A stretch of 64,000 nt of DNA from G963702155 sp963702155 (GCA_963702155.1 OY969717.1:372001-436000), one strand, 5' to 3'; numbered from the stretch's first letter, positions 16,768-25,871 are shown. Made by a program: numbers and translations. The notes: generated from the letters alone by a model not told the origin.

Positions 16768-17586
16768 ATGAGTTCCAAGCCTGAAATTTATATACAGCAA
16801 AGTGATATTGAAACATCACTTGAAAAATTCACAGAAATTGCCCGCACATCAAAAGATGAAGCATGGCGTTGCTTGTATGCAAAAATGCCGGATAGCTTTC
16901 ACATCAGTCCATCAAATAAAGATTTTATAGAAGAAAAGCTCGAAGAGGCTTTAGACGACACTGATCAATCTGAGATTTTCTGGCTAACCTCCGGCCATTT
17001 ATTCATTTTCTTTCAAGGACATGTAACATCGACACTTAAAAAACTCGAAGAATTTCTGGGTCATACAAAAGGTAAAACGCAATCATACAAAACCGAATAC
17101 CAGTTTTTCTGGGAGCTTAACCATTTCTGGGGCTACTTTGATGAGGTTTTATCTCAAATATCTGAAAACAATAGCAATAATGAAAAAAAACATGAACCAC
17201 GAAAATCCAGGCATCGCCCGCTTCTGCTTATACTGGAAGACGATCGCACAACCCGGCATTTTATTCAGGCCATGATGCAGGATCACTGTGACATTGCCGT
17301 GGCATGGAACGGTACGCAGGCCGAGCAATTATATAAAGAGTTAAAACCCGATCTGGCATTTCTGGATATAGAAGTGCCATTTGGCGATGGTGATGATTTG
17401 GCAACCATACTATGCAAAGATGATCCCGAAGCATTTATTGTTATGGTTAGTGGCGGCCTTAACCCCGCGATAGAAAAAAGGCTGATAGATGTGGGCGTAA
17501 AAGGTTTCGCCCATAAACCGCCAGATCAGGCCATTTTATTAGGATTCTTTAAGCAATATCTACTTGAGCGCCGCGCAAAAACATGA
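16768..17586 (+). CDS. Response regulator with unknown N-terminal domain
   Basis: This 272-residue protein has a C-terminal receiver domain (about 150-268): LLLILEDDRTTRHF, phosphoacceptor Asp in LAFLDIEVPFGDGDDL, VMVSGG and FAHKPP. Residues 1-140 form a domain that is not recognised, helical and acidic with several aromatic residues (EIFWLTSGHLFIFF, YQFFWELNHFWGYFDEV), joined by a charged linker. There is no DNA-binding or output domain of a known kind. The receiver is clearly related to that of the 19448 gene. It is 7 bases behind the REC-Hpt gene, in one operon. Confidence 0.82.
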   Translation: MSSKPEIYIQQSDIETSLEKFTEIARTSKDEAWRCLYAKMPDSFHISPSNKDFIEEKLEEALDDTDQSEIFWLTSGHLFIFFQGHVTSTLKKLEEFLGHTKGKTQSYKTEYQFFWELNHFWGYFDEVLSQISENNSNNEKKHEPRKSRHRPLLLILEDDRTTRHFIQAMMQDHCDIAVAWNGTQAEQLYKELKPDLAFLDIEVPFGDGDDLATILCKDDPEAFIVMVSGGLNPAIEKRLIDVGVKGFAHKPPDQAILLGFFKQYLLERRAKT

Positions 17587-17602
17587 TCTTAAAAAACGTA
17601 AC

Positions 17603-19003
17603 TTACGTTTTAGACACGTTCTTGGTCTTTTGCATTTTTGAATACAAAGTCGATTTTGCAATCCCCAGCTCCCGCGCTGTTTTAGATATATTATGATTAT
17701 GATACGCAAGCGCGTCTGCAATAATTTCCTGCTCCAACTTTTTAAACGGTTTAAAACGACCATCTTCAAAAATGGTCTGGATAAAATGCGTCATATAGGA
17801 GCGGGTATCTATACCATCATAAAAACCTACAGCATCGGCAAAATATAAATCATCCGGCTCTATAATATTATGATCACAAAGTGCCATCGCCCGGTTAACG
17901 GTATTCTCAAGTTCCCGTACATTACCTGACCATGCATGGGATTTTAATCGCGCCATAGCCATAGGTGAAAAGGTTTTAGGGGCGCTATAATGACTAGCGC
18001 AAAACATATCAACAAAATGCCGCACAAGATCATCAATATCTTCTGCGCGCTGGCGTAAGGGCGGTAACTCTATCTCTAAAACATTCAGGCGAAAATATAA
18101 ATCCTCTCTAAAACGGCCTTCCCTTACATCCTGCGCTAAATCACGATTAGTTGCCGATATCACGCGTACATCTACTTTAACCGCACGTCCCGCGCCAACC
18201 GGCTCAATTTCCTTTTGTTGTAAGACGCGTAACAATTTGACTTGCGCGTCTAAAGATAATTCCCCAACCTCATCCAAAAACAGAGTGCCACCATCAGCTT
18301 CTCTAAATTTACCAAGCGCTTTATCGGCAGCGCCCGTAAACGCGCCTTTCTCATGACCAAACAACGCGCTTTCCACAAGTTTCTCGGGGAGCGCGCCACA
18401 ATTAACCGCAACAAAGGGCTTTCCTGCACGCATACTTTCCCCGTGAATCGCATGGGCAAACATTTCTTTGCCCGTCCCGGTTTCCCCCATTATAAGCGCA
18501 GGCAGAAAATGCGCCGCCACTTTGCGCCCTATACGAACAAAGTCTTTTAGCCCGCCATCATGACCAATTAAATCCGAAAAAATAAGCGCGCCGTCGCTCT
18601 TGCGCTGCAATCGAGATATTTCTTTAGACAGTAATGACATTTTCAAGCCATTACGTGCCGAAACAATAAGCCGCTCTTGCTCAATCGGCTTGGATAAAAA
18701 ATCAAAAGCACCATTTTTCATGACCTCAACCGCATCATGCATATTCTTGCTACCTGTCAAAACAATAACCGGAATATGCAAATATTCTCGAACAAGCTGT
18801 TTAAGCGTATCCTGCCCATTCATGACAGGCATATCCAAATCCATAATAATAAGCTTAATATCCTTTTGCGTCTTAAGGGTATCAAGGCAAGCCTGCCCGT
18901 TTTCGGCCTCAACTGTTACAACATTAAAATGAGCGTTCAAAACGCCGGCTACAAGGCGGCGCGCGCTACGATCATCATCAACAATAAGAATGTGTTCATC
19001 CAT
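17603..19003 (-). CDS. Sigma-54-dependent response regulator (NtrC family)
   Basis: This 466-residue activator has three domains. The receiver has the phosphoacceptor Asp in IIMDLDMPVMNGQD. The AAA+ core has Walker A GETGTGKE, the sigma-54 contact loop GAFTGA, and Walker B GTLFLDEVGEL with GVRNREL-type sensor NVRELENTVNR. The C-terminal Fis-type helix-turn-helix is ISKTARELGIAKSTLYSKM. All parts look intact. It is convergent with the 16768 gene and divergent from the 19448 gene across a spacer holding a sigma-54-like promoter. It likely acts as the output of the neighbouring phosphorelay. Confidence 0.95.
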   Translation of the reverse strand: MDEHILIVDDDRSARRLVAGVLNAHFNVVTVEAENGQACLDTLKTQKDIKLIIMDLDMPVMNGQDTLKQLVREYLHIPVIVLTGSKNMHDAVEVMKNGAFDFLSKPIEQERLIVSARNGLKMSLLSKEISRLQRKSDGALIFSDLIGHDGGLKDFVRIGRKVAAHFLPALIMGETGTGKEMFAHAIHGESMRAGKPFVAVNCGALPEKLVESALFGHEKGAFTGAADKALGKFREADGGTLFLDEVGELSLDAQVKLLRVLQQKEIEPVGAGRAVKVDVRVISATNRDLAQDVREGRFREDLYFRLNVLEIELPPLRQRAEDIDDLVRHFVDMFCASHYSAPKTFSPMAMARLKSHAWSGNVRELENTVNRAMALCDHNIIEPDDLYFADAVGFYDGIDTRSYMTHFIQTIFEDGRFKPFKKLEQEIIADALAYHNHNISKTARELGIAKSTLYSKMQKTKNVSKT

Positions 19004-19158
19004 AAACTCTATATTGCATACAAAAAAGATAACAACGCGTTAAAACCGTACGATTTTCATACACTCGTGCGAAAAAAGAGACCGAAAATCAATCATGCCG
19101 GAATATAGATATAATCCAATTTATAAATAAAGCATTGAAAGTAATATAAAAATAAAAC

Positions 19159-19174
19159 TGGCACAGGAATTGTA
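19159..19174 (+). promoter_or_regulatory. Sigma-54-like promoter upstream of receiver/hybrid kinase genes
   Basis: TGGCACAGGAATTGTA has GG and GT ten bases apart, with a perfect TGGCAC and TTGT at the -12 element (consensus TTGC). It faces the 19448 and 19895 genes. The flank AAAACTGG is shared with the site at 1693. The adjacent gene encodes a sigma-54 activator. Confidence 0.5.
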
Positions 19175-19316
19175 TTACATAAAACAACATTTATAAAATA
19201 AAGCTTTAAAATAAAAGGTGATAATAACAACGATGAATGCGCAACTTGAATTTAGCGCCCCTAACAAAAATAGTTTTATCCTTTAAACGTCTCTTGAACC
19301 CAAGTCATAAAACTAC

Positions 19317-19389
19317 GATGGCCGGATAATGTCTAAACAAAGCCTTGAATAACAAGATCTTTAATAACAACCCGGCCATCATTTTTTTT
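19317..19389 (+). terminator. Long hairpin followed by T-run (possible small RNA end or leader structure)
   Basis: GATGGCCGG (19317-19325) and CCGGCCATC (19372-19380) form a perfect 9-bp stem around a 46-base loop, followed immediately by ATTTTTTTT. Together with the sigma-54-like promoter at 19159 this could define a transcript of roughly 200 bases ending here, or an attenuator before the 19448 gene. A 17-codon frame with a weak ribosome site (19233-19286, MNAQLEFSAPNKNSFIL) lies in between and could be a leader peptide. Confidence 0.5.
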
Positions 19390-19447
19390 ATGATAGATAT
19401 AAACTTTTTAAAATCCAAAAATACCTATGCAATATGAAGGGCAATAG

Positions 19448-19894
19448 ATGTATCTAAGTAACAAAAACAAAAATCCAAAAAATTATAACCCGCGCCGACT
19501 ACCGCCGGACGTTTTGGAAGATTTCCAAATGCCGCGCATCCTTGTTATTGAAGACGACCGTACAATGCGCCGTTTGATACGCTCAACATTGGGCGACCAG
19601 TGCCACCTTAGTCTTGCCGCAAATGCAAATTTAGGCGTTCGTTTGTTTCGTAATATACACCCTCATATTGTTTTTCTCGATATTGTATTACCTGACGGTA
19701 ACGGTCATAATCTATTAGATTGGATGATGAGTGTTAATCCAGAATCATTCATTGTAATGATGAGCGGGTATAGCGATAATAATAATGTGTTTCGCGCCAT
19801 CAACAGGGGTGCAAAAGGATTTATTTCAAAACCGTTTGATCAAGATAAAATGGATTTTTTTATTCAGGAAAGTATGAAGCCATCAATGCATTAA
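19448..19894 (+). CDS. Stand-alone receiver (REC) protein
   Basis: This 148-residue protein has a basic N-terminal tail of about 30 residues and a single receiver domain: ILVIEDDRTMRRLI, phosphoacceptor Asp in IVFLDIVLPDGNGH, MMSGYS and FISKPFDQ. ATG 19448 has GAAGGG seven bases upstream. It ends in the codon just before the start of the hybrid kinase, so the pair is coupled. The domain resembles the receiver of the 16768 protein. It has no output domain, so it probably shuttles phosphate or acts by protein contact. Confidence 0.9.
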   Translation: MYLSNKNKNPKNYNPRRLPPDVLEDFQMPRILVIEDDRTMRRLIRSTLGDQCHLSLAANANLGVRLFRNIHPHIVFLDIVLPDGNGHNLLDWMMSVNPESFIVMMSGYSDNNNVFRAINRGAKGFISKPFDQDKMDFFIQESMKPSMH

Positions 19895-21982
19895 ATGACG
19901 ATTTTAAAAACAGCCCGAAAACTTCATAAGCTTTTAATACACCACTTTATGAATATCTTAAAAAAAATTATGCCCCAAAAAATCCGCAATATTCTTATTA
20001 TAGATGATAATCCTACGGATCGCGCATTATATAAGGAATATCTGAAAAATTTTGATGATGAGGGGCAGTATACCTATCATGAAGCAACAAACGCGAAAGC
20101 GGGGTTTAAACTTTATACTAAGATAAAGCCCGATTGCATAATTCTCGATTATAGTCTGCCTGATAAAAACGGCCTCGATCTATTAAGGGAAATGGCTGCT
20201 ATTGATCCTGTTCTTCCTGCTATAATGCTCACTGGCAACGGGAATGAAAGCGTTGCCGCCGAAACCATTAAAATCGGCGCTCAAAACTACATTTCTAAAA
20301 ACGTCCTGACGCCTGAAGCCTTAAATCGCGCAATTAAAAATACAATAGACCGGTCAAATTTGCTTAATCAAGTCGCAAATAAAAATATCGAACTTAAAGT
20401 CGCAAAAGAAAAGGCCGAGCAGGCCGACCGCGCAAAAAGTGAATTTCTCGCTATCATGAGCCATGAAATAAGAACCCCCTTAAATGGCATTATCGGTATG
20501 GCCGAATTGATGGAATATACAACATTAACAGATAAACAGGGCCGGTTTACCGAATCTATAAAATCTTCGGGCGAGCTACTATTGACCATTATCAATGATA
20601 TCCTTGATTTCTCCAAAATTGAATCCGGTGACTTTGAATTTGAAAAAACACATATAAACATTCAGGATCTTGTTACTGAAATTATGCAACTACTGGTCGG
20701 GCGCGCAAATGAAAACCGCGTAGAACTCGCCGTTCGCTGGCCTGTTGATGGTGATGTACCGGCTATCCTATCGGATCCCGTACGCTTGCGCCAAATCCTC
20801 ATAAACCTAGTCGGTAACGCCATAAAGTTCACAAAAGACGGTCATGTGTCTTTGAACGTATTAATACAAGCTCAAGATAACCAAAATATAGCGCTACGCT
20901 TTGAAATTGAAGACACCGGCATAGGCATACCGGAAAACAAAATCGACAGTATTTTTTCCCAATTCTCTCAAGTAGATTCCTCCACCACACGCGAATATGG
21001 CGGCACAGGTTTGGGGCTGACCGTCTGTAAAAAGCTTGTAAACTTAATGGACGGCACAATCGGTGTAGAAAGCACAATCGGCAAGGGTTCAACCTTCTGG
21101 TTTGAAGTAAATGTCCCGCAATCTGTGTACGAAGCCGATGCACCCGAAACTTTCACAGGCGCTCTGGCCGGCAAGCGCATTTTGATCGTGGATGACTATG
21201 AAATAAATTTGATAATATGCAGTGAATATCTAGAAATTACTGGTGCTGACATCTTAACGGCTCAAAGCGGTCAGGAAGCGTTACAAATCTTGGAGGAGGC
21301 GCACGCAAATCAAAAAGATATAGATATACTGCTGGCCGACTACACAATGCCGCATATGAACGGCCATGTTTTAGGTGAAAAAATTAAGAACAATCCGGCT
21401 GACTACGGCAACCCTGGTATGATCCTATTGACTGGTTTGGGTAAAAAAGTAGATATGGCGGCGCTTAAAAAATCCGGCTACACAACCACACTGTTAAAAC
21501 CGGCTTACCCTGAAACATTAATAAGCGCGATTTTGGACTGCCTGAATGATCAGCCGGATAAGCAAAGTAAAAAGAGCGATGATATTACCGCATTACCAAC
21601 TCTAAATGCCCATGCTCTGATTGTCGATGACGACAGGATCAGTATGCGCATGTCACGAAGCATTTTGGATGAGCTGGGCTGCACATATGATACTGCGGAT
21701 AACGGGCAGGAAGCTCTGCATATCTTGGAAAAAGATCACACAAAATACGATATTATTTTTATGGACTGGCAAATGCCAGTTATGGATGGTCACGAAGCCA
21801 TACAAAAAATCAGAGAGCAAGAATGGGGGCAGGGTCTAAAAATCGTTACCCTGACCGCTAATGCTATTCAGGGGGATCGGGAAAAATGCATAAACGCGGG
21901 TGCGGATGATTATATTAGCAAACCTGTGCGCATATCAGACGTTGTAAATGTATTGACAAATGTGGCTAATAATGCCGCTTAA
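19895..21982 (+). CDS. Hybrid sensor histidine kinase REC-HisKA-HATPase-REC-REC
   Basis: This 695-residue kinase begins with a receiver (about 33-150, ILIIDDNPTDRAL, IILDYSLPDKNGLD) instead of a sensory or membrane domain. The kinase core follows: H-box FLAIMSHEIRTPLNG, N-box LVGNAIKFTKDG, and G-boxes DTGIGIPE and GGTGLGLTV. Two more receivers follow (ILIVDDYEIN with LLADYTMPHMNG, and ALIVDDDRIS with FMDWQMPVMDG). The input is thus phosphorylation of the first receiver, probably from the adjacent REC/Hpt proteins. It is cytoplasmic. The start at 19895 abuts the upstream stop; Met19 or Met26 are alternatives. Confidence 0.95.
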   Translation: MTILKTARKLHKLLIHHFMNILKKIMPQKIRNILIIDDNPTDRALYKEYLKNFDDEGQYTYHEATNAKAGFKLYTKIKPDCIILDYSLPDKNGLDLLREMAAIDPVLPAIMLTGNGNESVAAETIKIGAQNYISKNVLTPEALNRAIKNTIDRSNLLNQVANKNIELKVAKEKAEQADRAKSEFLAIMSHEIRTPLNGIIGMAELMEYTTLTDKQGRFTESIKSSGELLLTIINDILDFSKIESGDFEFEKTHINIQDLVTEIMQLLVGRANENRVELAVRWPVDGDVPAILSDPVRLRQILINLVGNAIKFTKDGHVSLNVLIQAQDNQNIALRFEIEDTGIGIPENKIDSIFSQFSQVDSSTTREYGGTGLGLTVCKKLVNLMDGTIGVESTIGKGSTFWFEVNVPQSVYEADAPETFTGALAGKRILIVDDYEINLIICSEYLEITGADILTAQSGQEALQILEEAHANQKDIDILLADYTMPHMNGHVLGEKIKNNPADYGNPGMILLTGLGKKVDMAALKKSGYTTTLLKPAYPETLISAILDCLNDQPDKQSKKSDDITALPTLNAHALIVDDDRISMRMSRSILDELGCTYDTADNGQEALHILEKDHTKYDIIFMDWQMPVMDGHEAIQKIREQEWGQGLKIVTLTANAIQGDREKCINAGADDYISKPVRISDVVNVLTNVANNAA

Positions 21983-22395
21983 TTCGCCATTTGCGCCAAA
22001 ATCCAGCGGCTCGCAAAAAACCCAAACGTCGCTGCGCTACCGGTAATCACCGCGCCCCAAATTATATCCACAATCGCAACACTCACCGGCCAATCCCGAA
22101 GCGTGGATAAATTGGTCAAATCGTAAGTCGCATAACAGAAAAACCCAAACAGCGCGCCATATATAAGCGCCGTTTTCCATCCGCCGCCAGAAAGCGCAGG
22201 TTGCACCGCAAAAATAACAATACCAATTGCATAAACCAGGTAAAATCCGGCGGCTATACCTAAATTGGGTTGATCCATCATCAAATGGCTAAGTTTTTCA
22301 AAATAAAAACTTTTAGCAACCAAACCCAGCCATATGGCGTCAACAGCAAGAAAGAATACAGCAGTGGTAAGATATTGCACAATATAACTCGTCAT
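21979..22395 (-). CDS. DUF2177 family membrane protein
   Basis: This 138-residue protein has four predicted membrane helices and the family pattern FFLAVDAIWLGLVAKSFY near the start and YATYDLTNLSTLRDWP in the third helix region. These inner-membrane proteins have no known function. It ends in a 4-base convergent overlap with the hybrid kinase. Confidence 0.88.
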   Translation of the reverse strand: MTSYIVQYLTTAVFFLAVDAIWLGLVAKSFYFEKLSHLMMDQPNLGIAAGFYLVYAIGIVIFAVQPALSGGGWKTALIYGALFGFFCYATYDLTNLSTLRDWPVSVAIVDIIWGAVITGSAATFGFFASRWILAQMAN

Positions 22396-22413
22396 AAAAA
22401 TATCCTGTTTTCT

Positions 22414-22427
22414 AATATTGCAATATT
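22414..22427. promoter_or_regulatory. 14-bp perfect palindrome in divergent promoter region
   Basis: AATATTGCAATATT lies 18 bases upstream of the DUF2177 start and 76 bases upstream of the ZntB-like gene. It could be an operator for one of the two. The AT-rich context makes chance occurrence possible. Confidence 0.3.
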
Positions 22428-22503
22428 TTGTAAAAATATATCTTGGAATAGTAAATATGCCTTAATACGATGATTTCAAATTAAAAATATGTAAGAATAA
22501 ATT

Positions 22504-23508
22504 ATGACCGTCACTGATTCTAATAACCAGCTCACTAAACCTTCCCCCATCATGTACGCATACGAAATTGATGGAAAAGGGGGCGCAAACACTGTATCTA
22601 ACGAGCAGATTGCATCCCTTTTAAAATCCGATCAATTGGCATGGGTGCATCTGGACGCAAATCATCCCGATACACCATCATGGCTTGCAAAAAATATATC
22701 ATATTTGGATAATATTGTAATTGAGGCGCTCACTACCGCAGAAACACGCCCCAGACTTATGGAGCATAAAAATGGTATGCTCGTTATTTTACGAGGCGTA
22801 AACCTGAATGAAAATGCAGAGATCCATGACATGATCTCGATACGCATTTGGGTTGATCCACACCGCATTATTACCTTGCGACGCCGAAAGTTAAAGGCGG
22901 TGGTTGATATCCGCGAAGCGTTAGAGCAAAATCGCGGTCCGCATAATGCTGGCGAATTTATTGTCAGCTTGTCTGCGCGCATGTTCCAAAAAATGGAACC
23001 GGTCATACAAGAGCTGGACGATCAAACAGATGCTTTAGAAGAAAAAATACTGGATAATCCGGATATCAAAACTCGCCATGACATCGTAGATATACGTAAA
23101 AAAGCAATCGTCATGCGCCGCTATATCTCCCCGCAAAAAGACGTCATGTCACAAATGCGAATTAGTGAAATGCCATGGCTTGAAGATATTCATAAACGGC
23201 GGGTACAAGAAAGCCTTGACCGTGTCACGCGATATGTTGAGGATCTGGACGCCATTCGCGATCGCGCTCAAATTGTAAAAGATGAATTGGCAAGCATTAT
23301 GGCGGATAGGATGAACAAAAATATGTATATCCTCTCTATTGTGGCGGCGATTTTCCTGCCGCTTGGCTTTTTGACCGGCTTACTGGGGATTAACGTTGGT
23401 GGCATGCCCGGTGCGGATAACAGTATGGCATTCTGGTTCGTATGCATAATTTGCACTACATTTATGATCGTAATCGGCGCGCTTTTCCGGTTTTTGAAAT
23501 GGGTTTAA
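22504..23508 (+). CDS. zntB: CorA/ZntB family divalent cation transporter
   Basis: This is a 334-residue inner-membrane protein. Residues 1-270 form the cytoplasmic funnel, rich in helices; two membrane helices close the C-terminus with the pore signature GINVGGMPG between them. The GIN rather than GMN triplet and the VGG(M/I)P context favour the ZntB branch, which transports zinc with protons, over magnesium-specific CorA. The C-terminal FRFLKWV is basic, as expected. Substrate is inferred from the branch and is not certain. Confidence 0.85.
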   Translation: MTVTDSNNQLTKPSPIMYAYEIDGKGGANTVSNEQIASLLKSDQLAWVHLDANHPDTPSWLAKNISYLDNIVIEALTTAETRPRLMEHKNGMLVILRGVNLNENAEIHDMISIRIWVDPHRIITLRRRKLKAVVDIREALEQNRGPHNAGEFIVSLSARMFQKMEPVIQELDDQTDALEEKILDNPDIKTRHDIVDIRKKAIVMRRYISPQKDVMSQMRISEMPWLEDIHKRRVQESLDRVTRYVEDLDAIRDRAQIVKDELASIMADRMNKNMYILSIVAAIFLPLGFLTGLLGINVGGMPGADNSMAFWFVCIICTTFMIVIGALFRFLKWV

Positions 23509-23553
23509 ATCAATGATATTGCGTTTTCTTTTTTAAAACGGCATGATGCGGCT

Positions 23554-24339
23554 ATGAAAAAGCATGATAAAAACCACGATAAAAAATTAAGCGATAATGG
23601 TCGCTCTGCAATAGAAAAAGTGCTCGAAGACCAGCCATCTTCAACAAAGGTCAGAATAGGCGCGCGTCTTCGCGGGTATTTCCTTGCGGGTATTCTTGTA
23701 ACGGCTCCAATAAGTATTACCATTTATCTGACTTATGTTTTTGTAACGTTTGTAGATACACGGGTCGCCAAGATTTTGCCTGATAACTGGTACGACGTGC
23801 TCTATGGTGGACAAGTCTTTATCCCCGGTATAGGCCTTGTTATAACCCTGGCATTCTTTGTTATTGTTGGCTGGTTCACAACCAATTTTCTTGGCCGCAT
23901 GATTATCCGTATTTCCGAATATATCGTCGCGCGCGTACCGGTCATATCAACGCTTTATGGCGCGGTAAAACAAATATTCGAAACGGTCATGGCCAGTCAA
24001 TCGCAAGCCTTCCGCGAAGTGGTTATGCTTGAATATCCGCGCAAAGGCGTATGGTCCATTGGATTTGTCACAGGGGTAAGCGAAGGCGAGGTCCAACGCG
24101 CAACCCAAAATGAAACCATTAATGTGTTTGTACCGACAACCCCGAACCCAACATCCGGCTTCCTCTTGTTCGTACCTAAAAAGGAACTTATATACTTGAA
24201 TATGACCGTTGAAGAGGGTGTAAAACTGGCTGTCTCTGCCGGTATTATCGTTCCGCCTGATCGCGGGCTTGAAAAAAAGGCGGCAGATCTTGCCGATGAT
24301 GGAAAGATAAATAATAGCGATCTTAAAAAAACCAAATAA
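23554..24339 (+). CDS. DUF502 family membrane protein
   Basis: This 261-residue protein has an N-terminal charged region, two membrane helices (about 48-70 and 90-112) and the DUF502 core: GRMIIRISEYIVARVPVIS, YGAVKQIFETV, EYPRKGVWSIGFVTG, and VFVPTTPNPTSGFLLFVP. Function of the family is unknown. It lies between zntB and cysE on the same strand. Confidence 0.9.
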   Translation: MKKHDKNHDKKLSDNGRSAIEKVLEDQPSSTKVRIGARLRGYFLAGILVTAPISITIYLTYVFVTFVDTRVAKILPDNWYDVLYGGQVFIPGIGLVITLAFFVIVGWFTTNFLGRMIIRISEYIVARVPVISTLYGAVKQIFETVMASQSQAFREVVMLEYPRKGVWSIGFVTGVSEGEVQRATQNETINVFVPTTPNPTSGFLLFVPKKELIYLNMTVEEGVKLAVSAGIIVPPDRGLEKKAADLADDGKINNSDLKKTK

Positions 24340-24372
24340 AATTAATCCCCTTTTAAAAAGACAAGAAAAACG

Positions 24373-25107
24373 ATGTTGGACTATATAAAATCCATTCAAA
24401 AACGCGATCCCGCAAGTCCCACTTTTTTTGAAGTACTGAGCTATCCCGGCCTTCATGCCGTATTGTTGCATCGTATCTCGCATTTTATATGGGGTCTTGG
24501 GTTAAGGGGTATTGCGCGGCTTTTCTCACATATGACGCGTCTTTTAACAGGGGTTGAAATTCACCCCGGCGCCACCATCGGTAATAATCTATTCATCGAT
24601 CATGGCATGGGAACGGTTATCGGGGAAACAGCCGTTATCGGCGACAATGTCACGCTTTATCACGGCGTTACTCTCGGCGGCAAAGGCGAAATGGATAAAG
24701 ATAACCCCGAAAAACGTCATCCAACTTTGATGGATAATGTCATTGTTGGCGCTGGATCTCAAATTCTTGGCGGCGTAACAATTGGTAAAAATGCAAAGGT
24801 AGGATCAAATTCTGTTGTGACAAAATCGGTGGAGGAGGGATGCACAGTTTTTGGCGTGCCCGCCCGCCGGATTACATGCCCCGAAAGCGCCGCAATAGGG
24901 AAATCTTATGGCCTGCCACGTGATTTCGTAGACCCCGTTGCCGAAGTTATTGACGCACTTATTGCCGATATTGAAGAGCTAAAAGCGCAAAACGGCAATA
25001 AAACACAGAGCAAAGCAAGCATAAAGAAAAAGCAACAAGCAATCGAACAAGAACAATCCGAAGAGCCTCAAAACTACGCCGATAAATGGATGGGCAGCGG
25101 TATTTAA
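24373..25107 (+). CDS. cysE: Serine O-acetyltransferase
   Basis: CysE acetylates serine with acetyl-CoA, the first step of cysteine synthesis. The 244-residue protein has a short N-terminal helical domain and the left-handed beta-helix with hexapeptide repeats: GATIGNNLFIDHGMGTVIGE, YHGVTLGG (catalytic His region), and GKNAKVGSNSVVTKSV. A Lys/Gln-rich extension of about 40 residues follows the catalytic part. The N-terminus is shorter than in E. coli CysE, as in the EpsC-like type. It lies after the DUF502 gene, probably in one transcription unit. Confidence 0.95.
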   Translation: MLDYIKSIQKRDPASPTFFEVLSYPGLHAVLLHRISHFIWGLGLRGIARLFSHMTRLLTGVEIHPGATIGNNLFIDHGMGTVIGETAVIGDNVTLYHGVTLGGKGEMDKDNPEKRHPTLMDNVIVGAGSQILGGVTIGKNAKVGSNSVVTKSVEEGCTVFGVPARRITCPESAAIGKSYGLPRDFVDPVAEVIDALIADIEELKAQNGNKTQSKASIKKKQQAIEQEQSEEPQNYADKWMGSGI

Positions 25108-25144
25108 ACAAACACCTTTAAATTCATTATAAAAAAAATTTAAA

Positions 25145-25170
25145 AGCATCCTGAGCTTATTTCAGGATCT
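25145..25170. repeat. REP-like palindromic element, copy 2
   Basis: AGCATCCTGA, seven bases, TCAGGATCT: a near copy of the element at 3668, located just after cysE and followed by a T-rich run. Confidence 0.75.
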
Positions 25171-25220
25171 TTATTTTTTCTGAATCTGAAACTACACAAG
25201 ATGTAAAATAGTATTAAGCA

Positions 25221-25448
25221 TCATTTATTCTTGTTTGAAGGCTGATTTATAGAAATATGGGTGCGCAAAAACAGGAACAATATACGCGGCCATCTTAAGC
25301 CAAACCAAACGAGTTTCCAAAACTCGCTCATGGTCATAGGCTCGTCATCGTTCTTACTTTCACTATCTGAAATCAATAAAATCAAGAATGTAAAAAGCAA
25401 AGAACAAATCAAATACATGCCAATAATAATGATTATTGCGATTTTCAT
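25221..25448 (-). CDS. Small membrane protein
   Basis: This gene encodes 75 residues with one strongly hydrophobic N-terminal helix (residues 3-27), an acidic loop (SDSESKNDDEP), and a Trp/Leu/Arg-rich second segment (FWKLVWFGLRWPRILFLF) that may lie on or in the membrane. GGAG lies eight bases before the ATG, supporting it as a real gene. No family is recognised. Confidence 0.6.
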   Translation of the reverse strand: MKIAIIIIIGMYLICSLLFTFLILLISDSESKNDDEPMTMSEFWKLVWFGLRWPRILFLFLRTHISINQPSNKNK

Positions 25449-25625
25449 GGCATTAACTCCAAGCTAAAACCTAAAATAAAACCATGTGAAAAAGTTTTTA
25501 TTCTCAATCGGAAAAGATAAAAAAATTCAAAAATCGTAGACACGTCAAAATACTCCATAATCACAAAACAACATTGATGACTATAGTCACGTATTATAAG
25601 TTGTGCAAACATTTAATGATATAAC

Positions 25626-25871
25626 ATGGAAAATGCACAACCACCTGAAGAAGTTGTTAATTGCGTCATTGCTTCTTTGAAGGAAATAAGAAAAGACAAA
25701 AAGCTATCGCACGAGAATTTGGCTCAAAAAGCAAAATTACATCGTTCTGCAATAAGTCTTATAGAAAGCCGTAAGCGGCAACCAACATTATTGACATGCT
25801 TAAAAATCGCTTATGCCTTAGATATAAATTTGTCTGATGTTCTTACAAAAAGCGAAAAGAATAACCTCTAA
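25626..25871 (+). CDS. XRE-family small transcriptional regulator
   Basis: This gene encodes 81 residues, almost entirely a helix-turn-helix of the XRE/Cro type: LKEIRKDKKLSHENLAQKA, LHRSAISLIESRKRQP, LKIAYALDINLSDVL. The small single-domain form is typical of phage- or toxin-antitoxin-type regulators, but no partner gene is adjacent. The upstream spacer holds no other gene. Targets are unknown. Confidence 0.88.
   Translation: MENAQPPEEVVNCVIASLKEIRKDKKLSHENLAQKAKLHRSAISLIESRKRQPTLLTCLKIAYALDINLSDVLTKSEKNNL

Noticed and set aside
25626..25871. Small XRE regulator as sign of a prophage or toxin-antitoxin system.
   Set aside because: No phage gene or partner toxin lies beside it.
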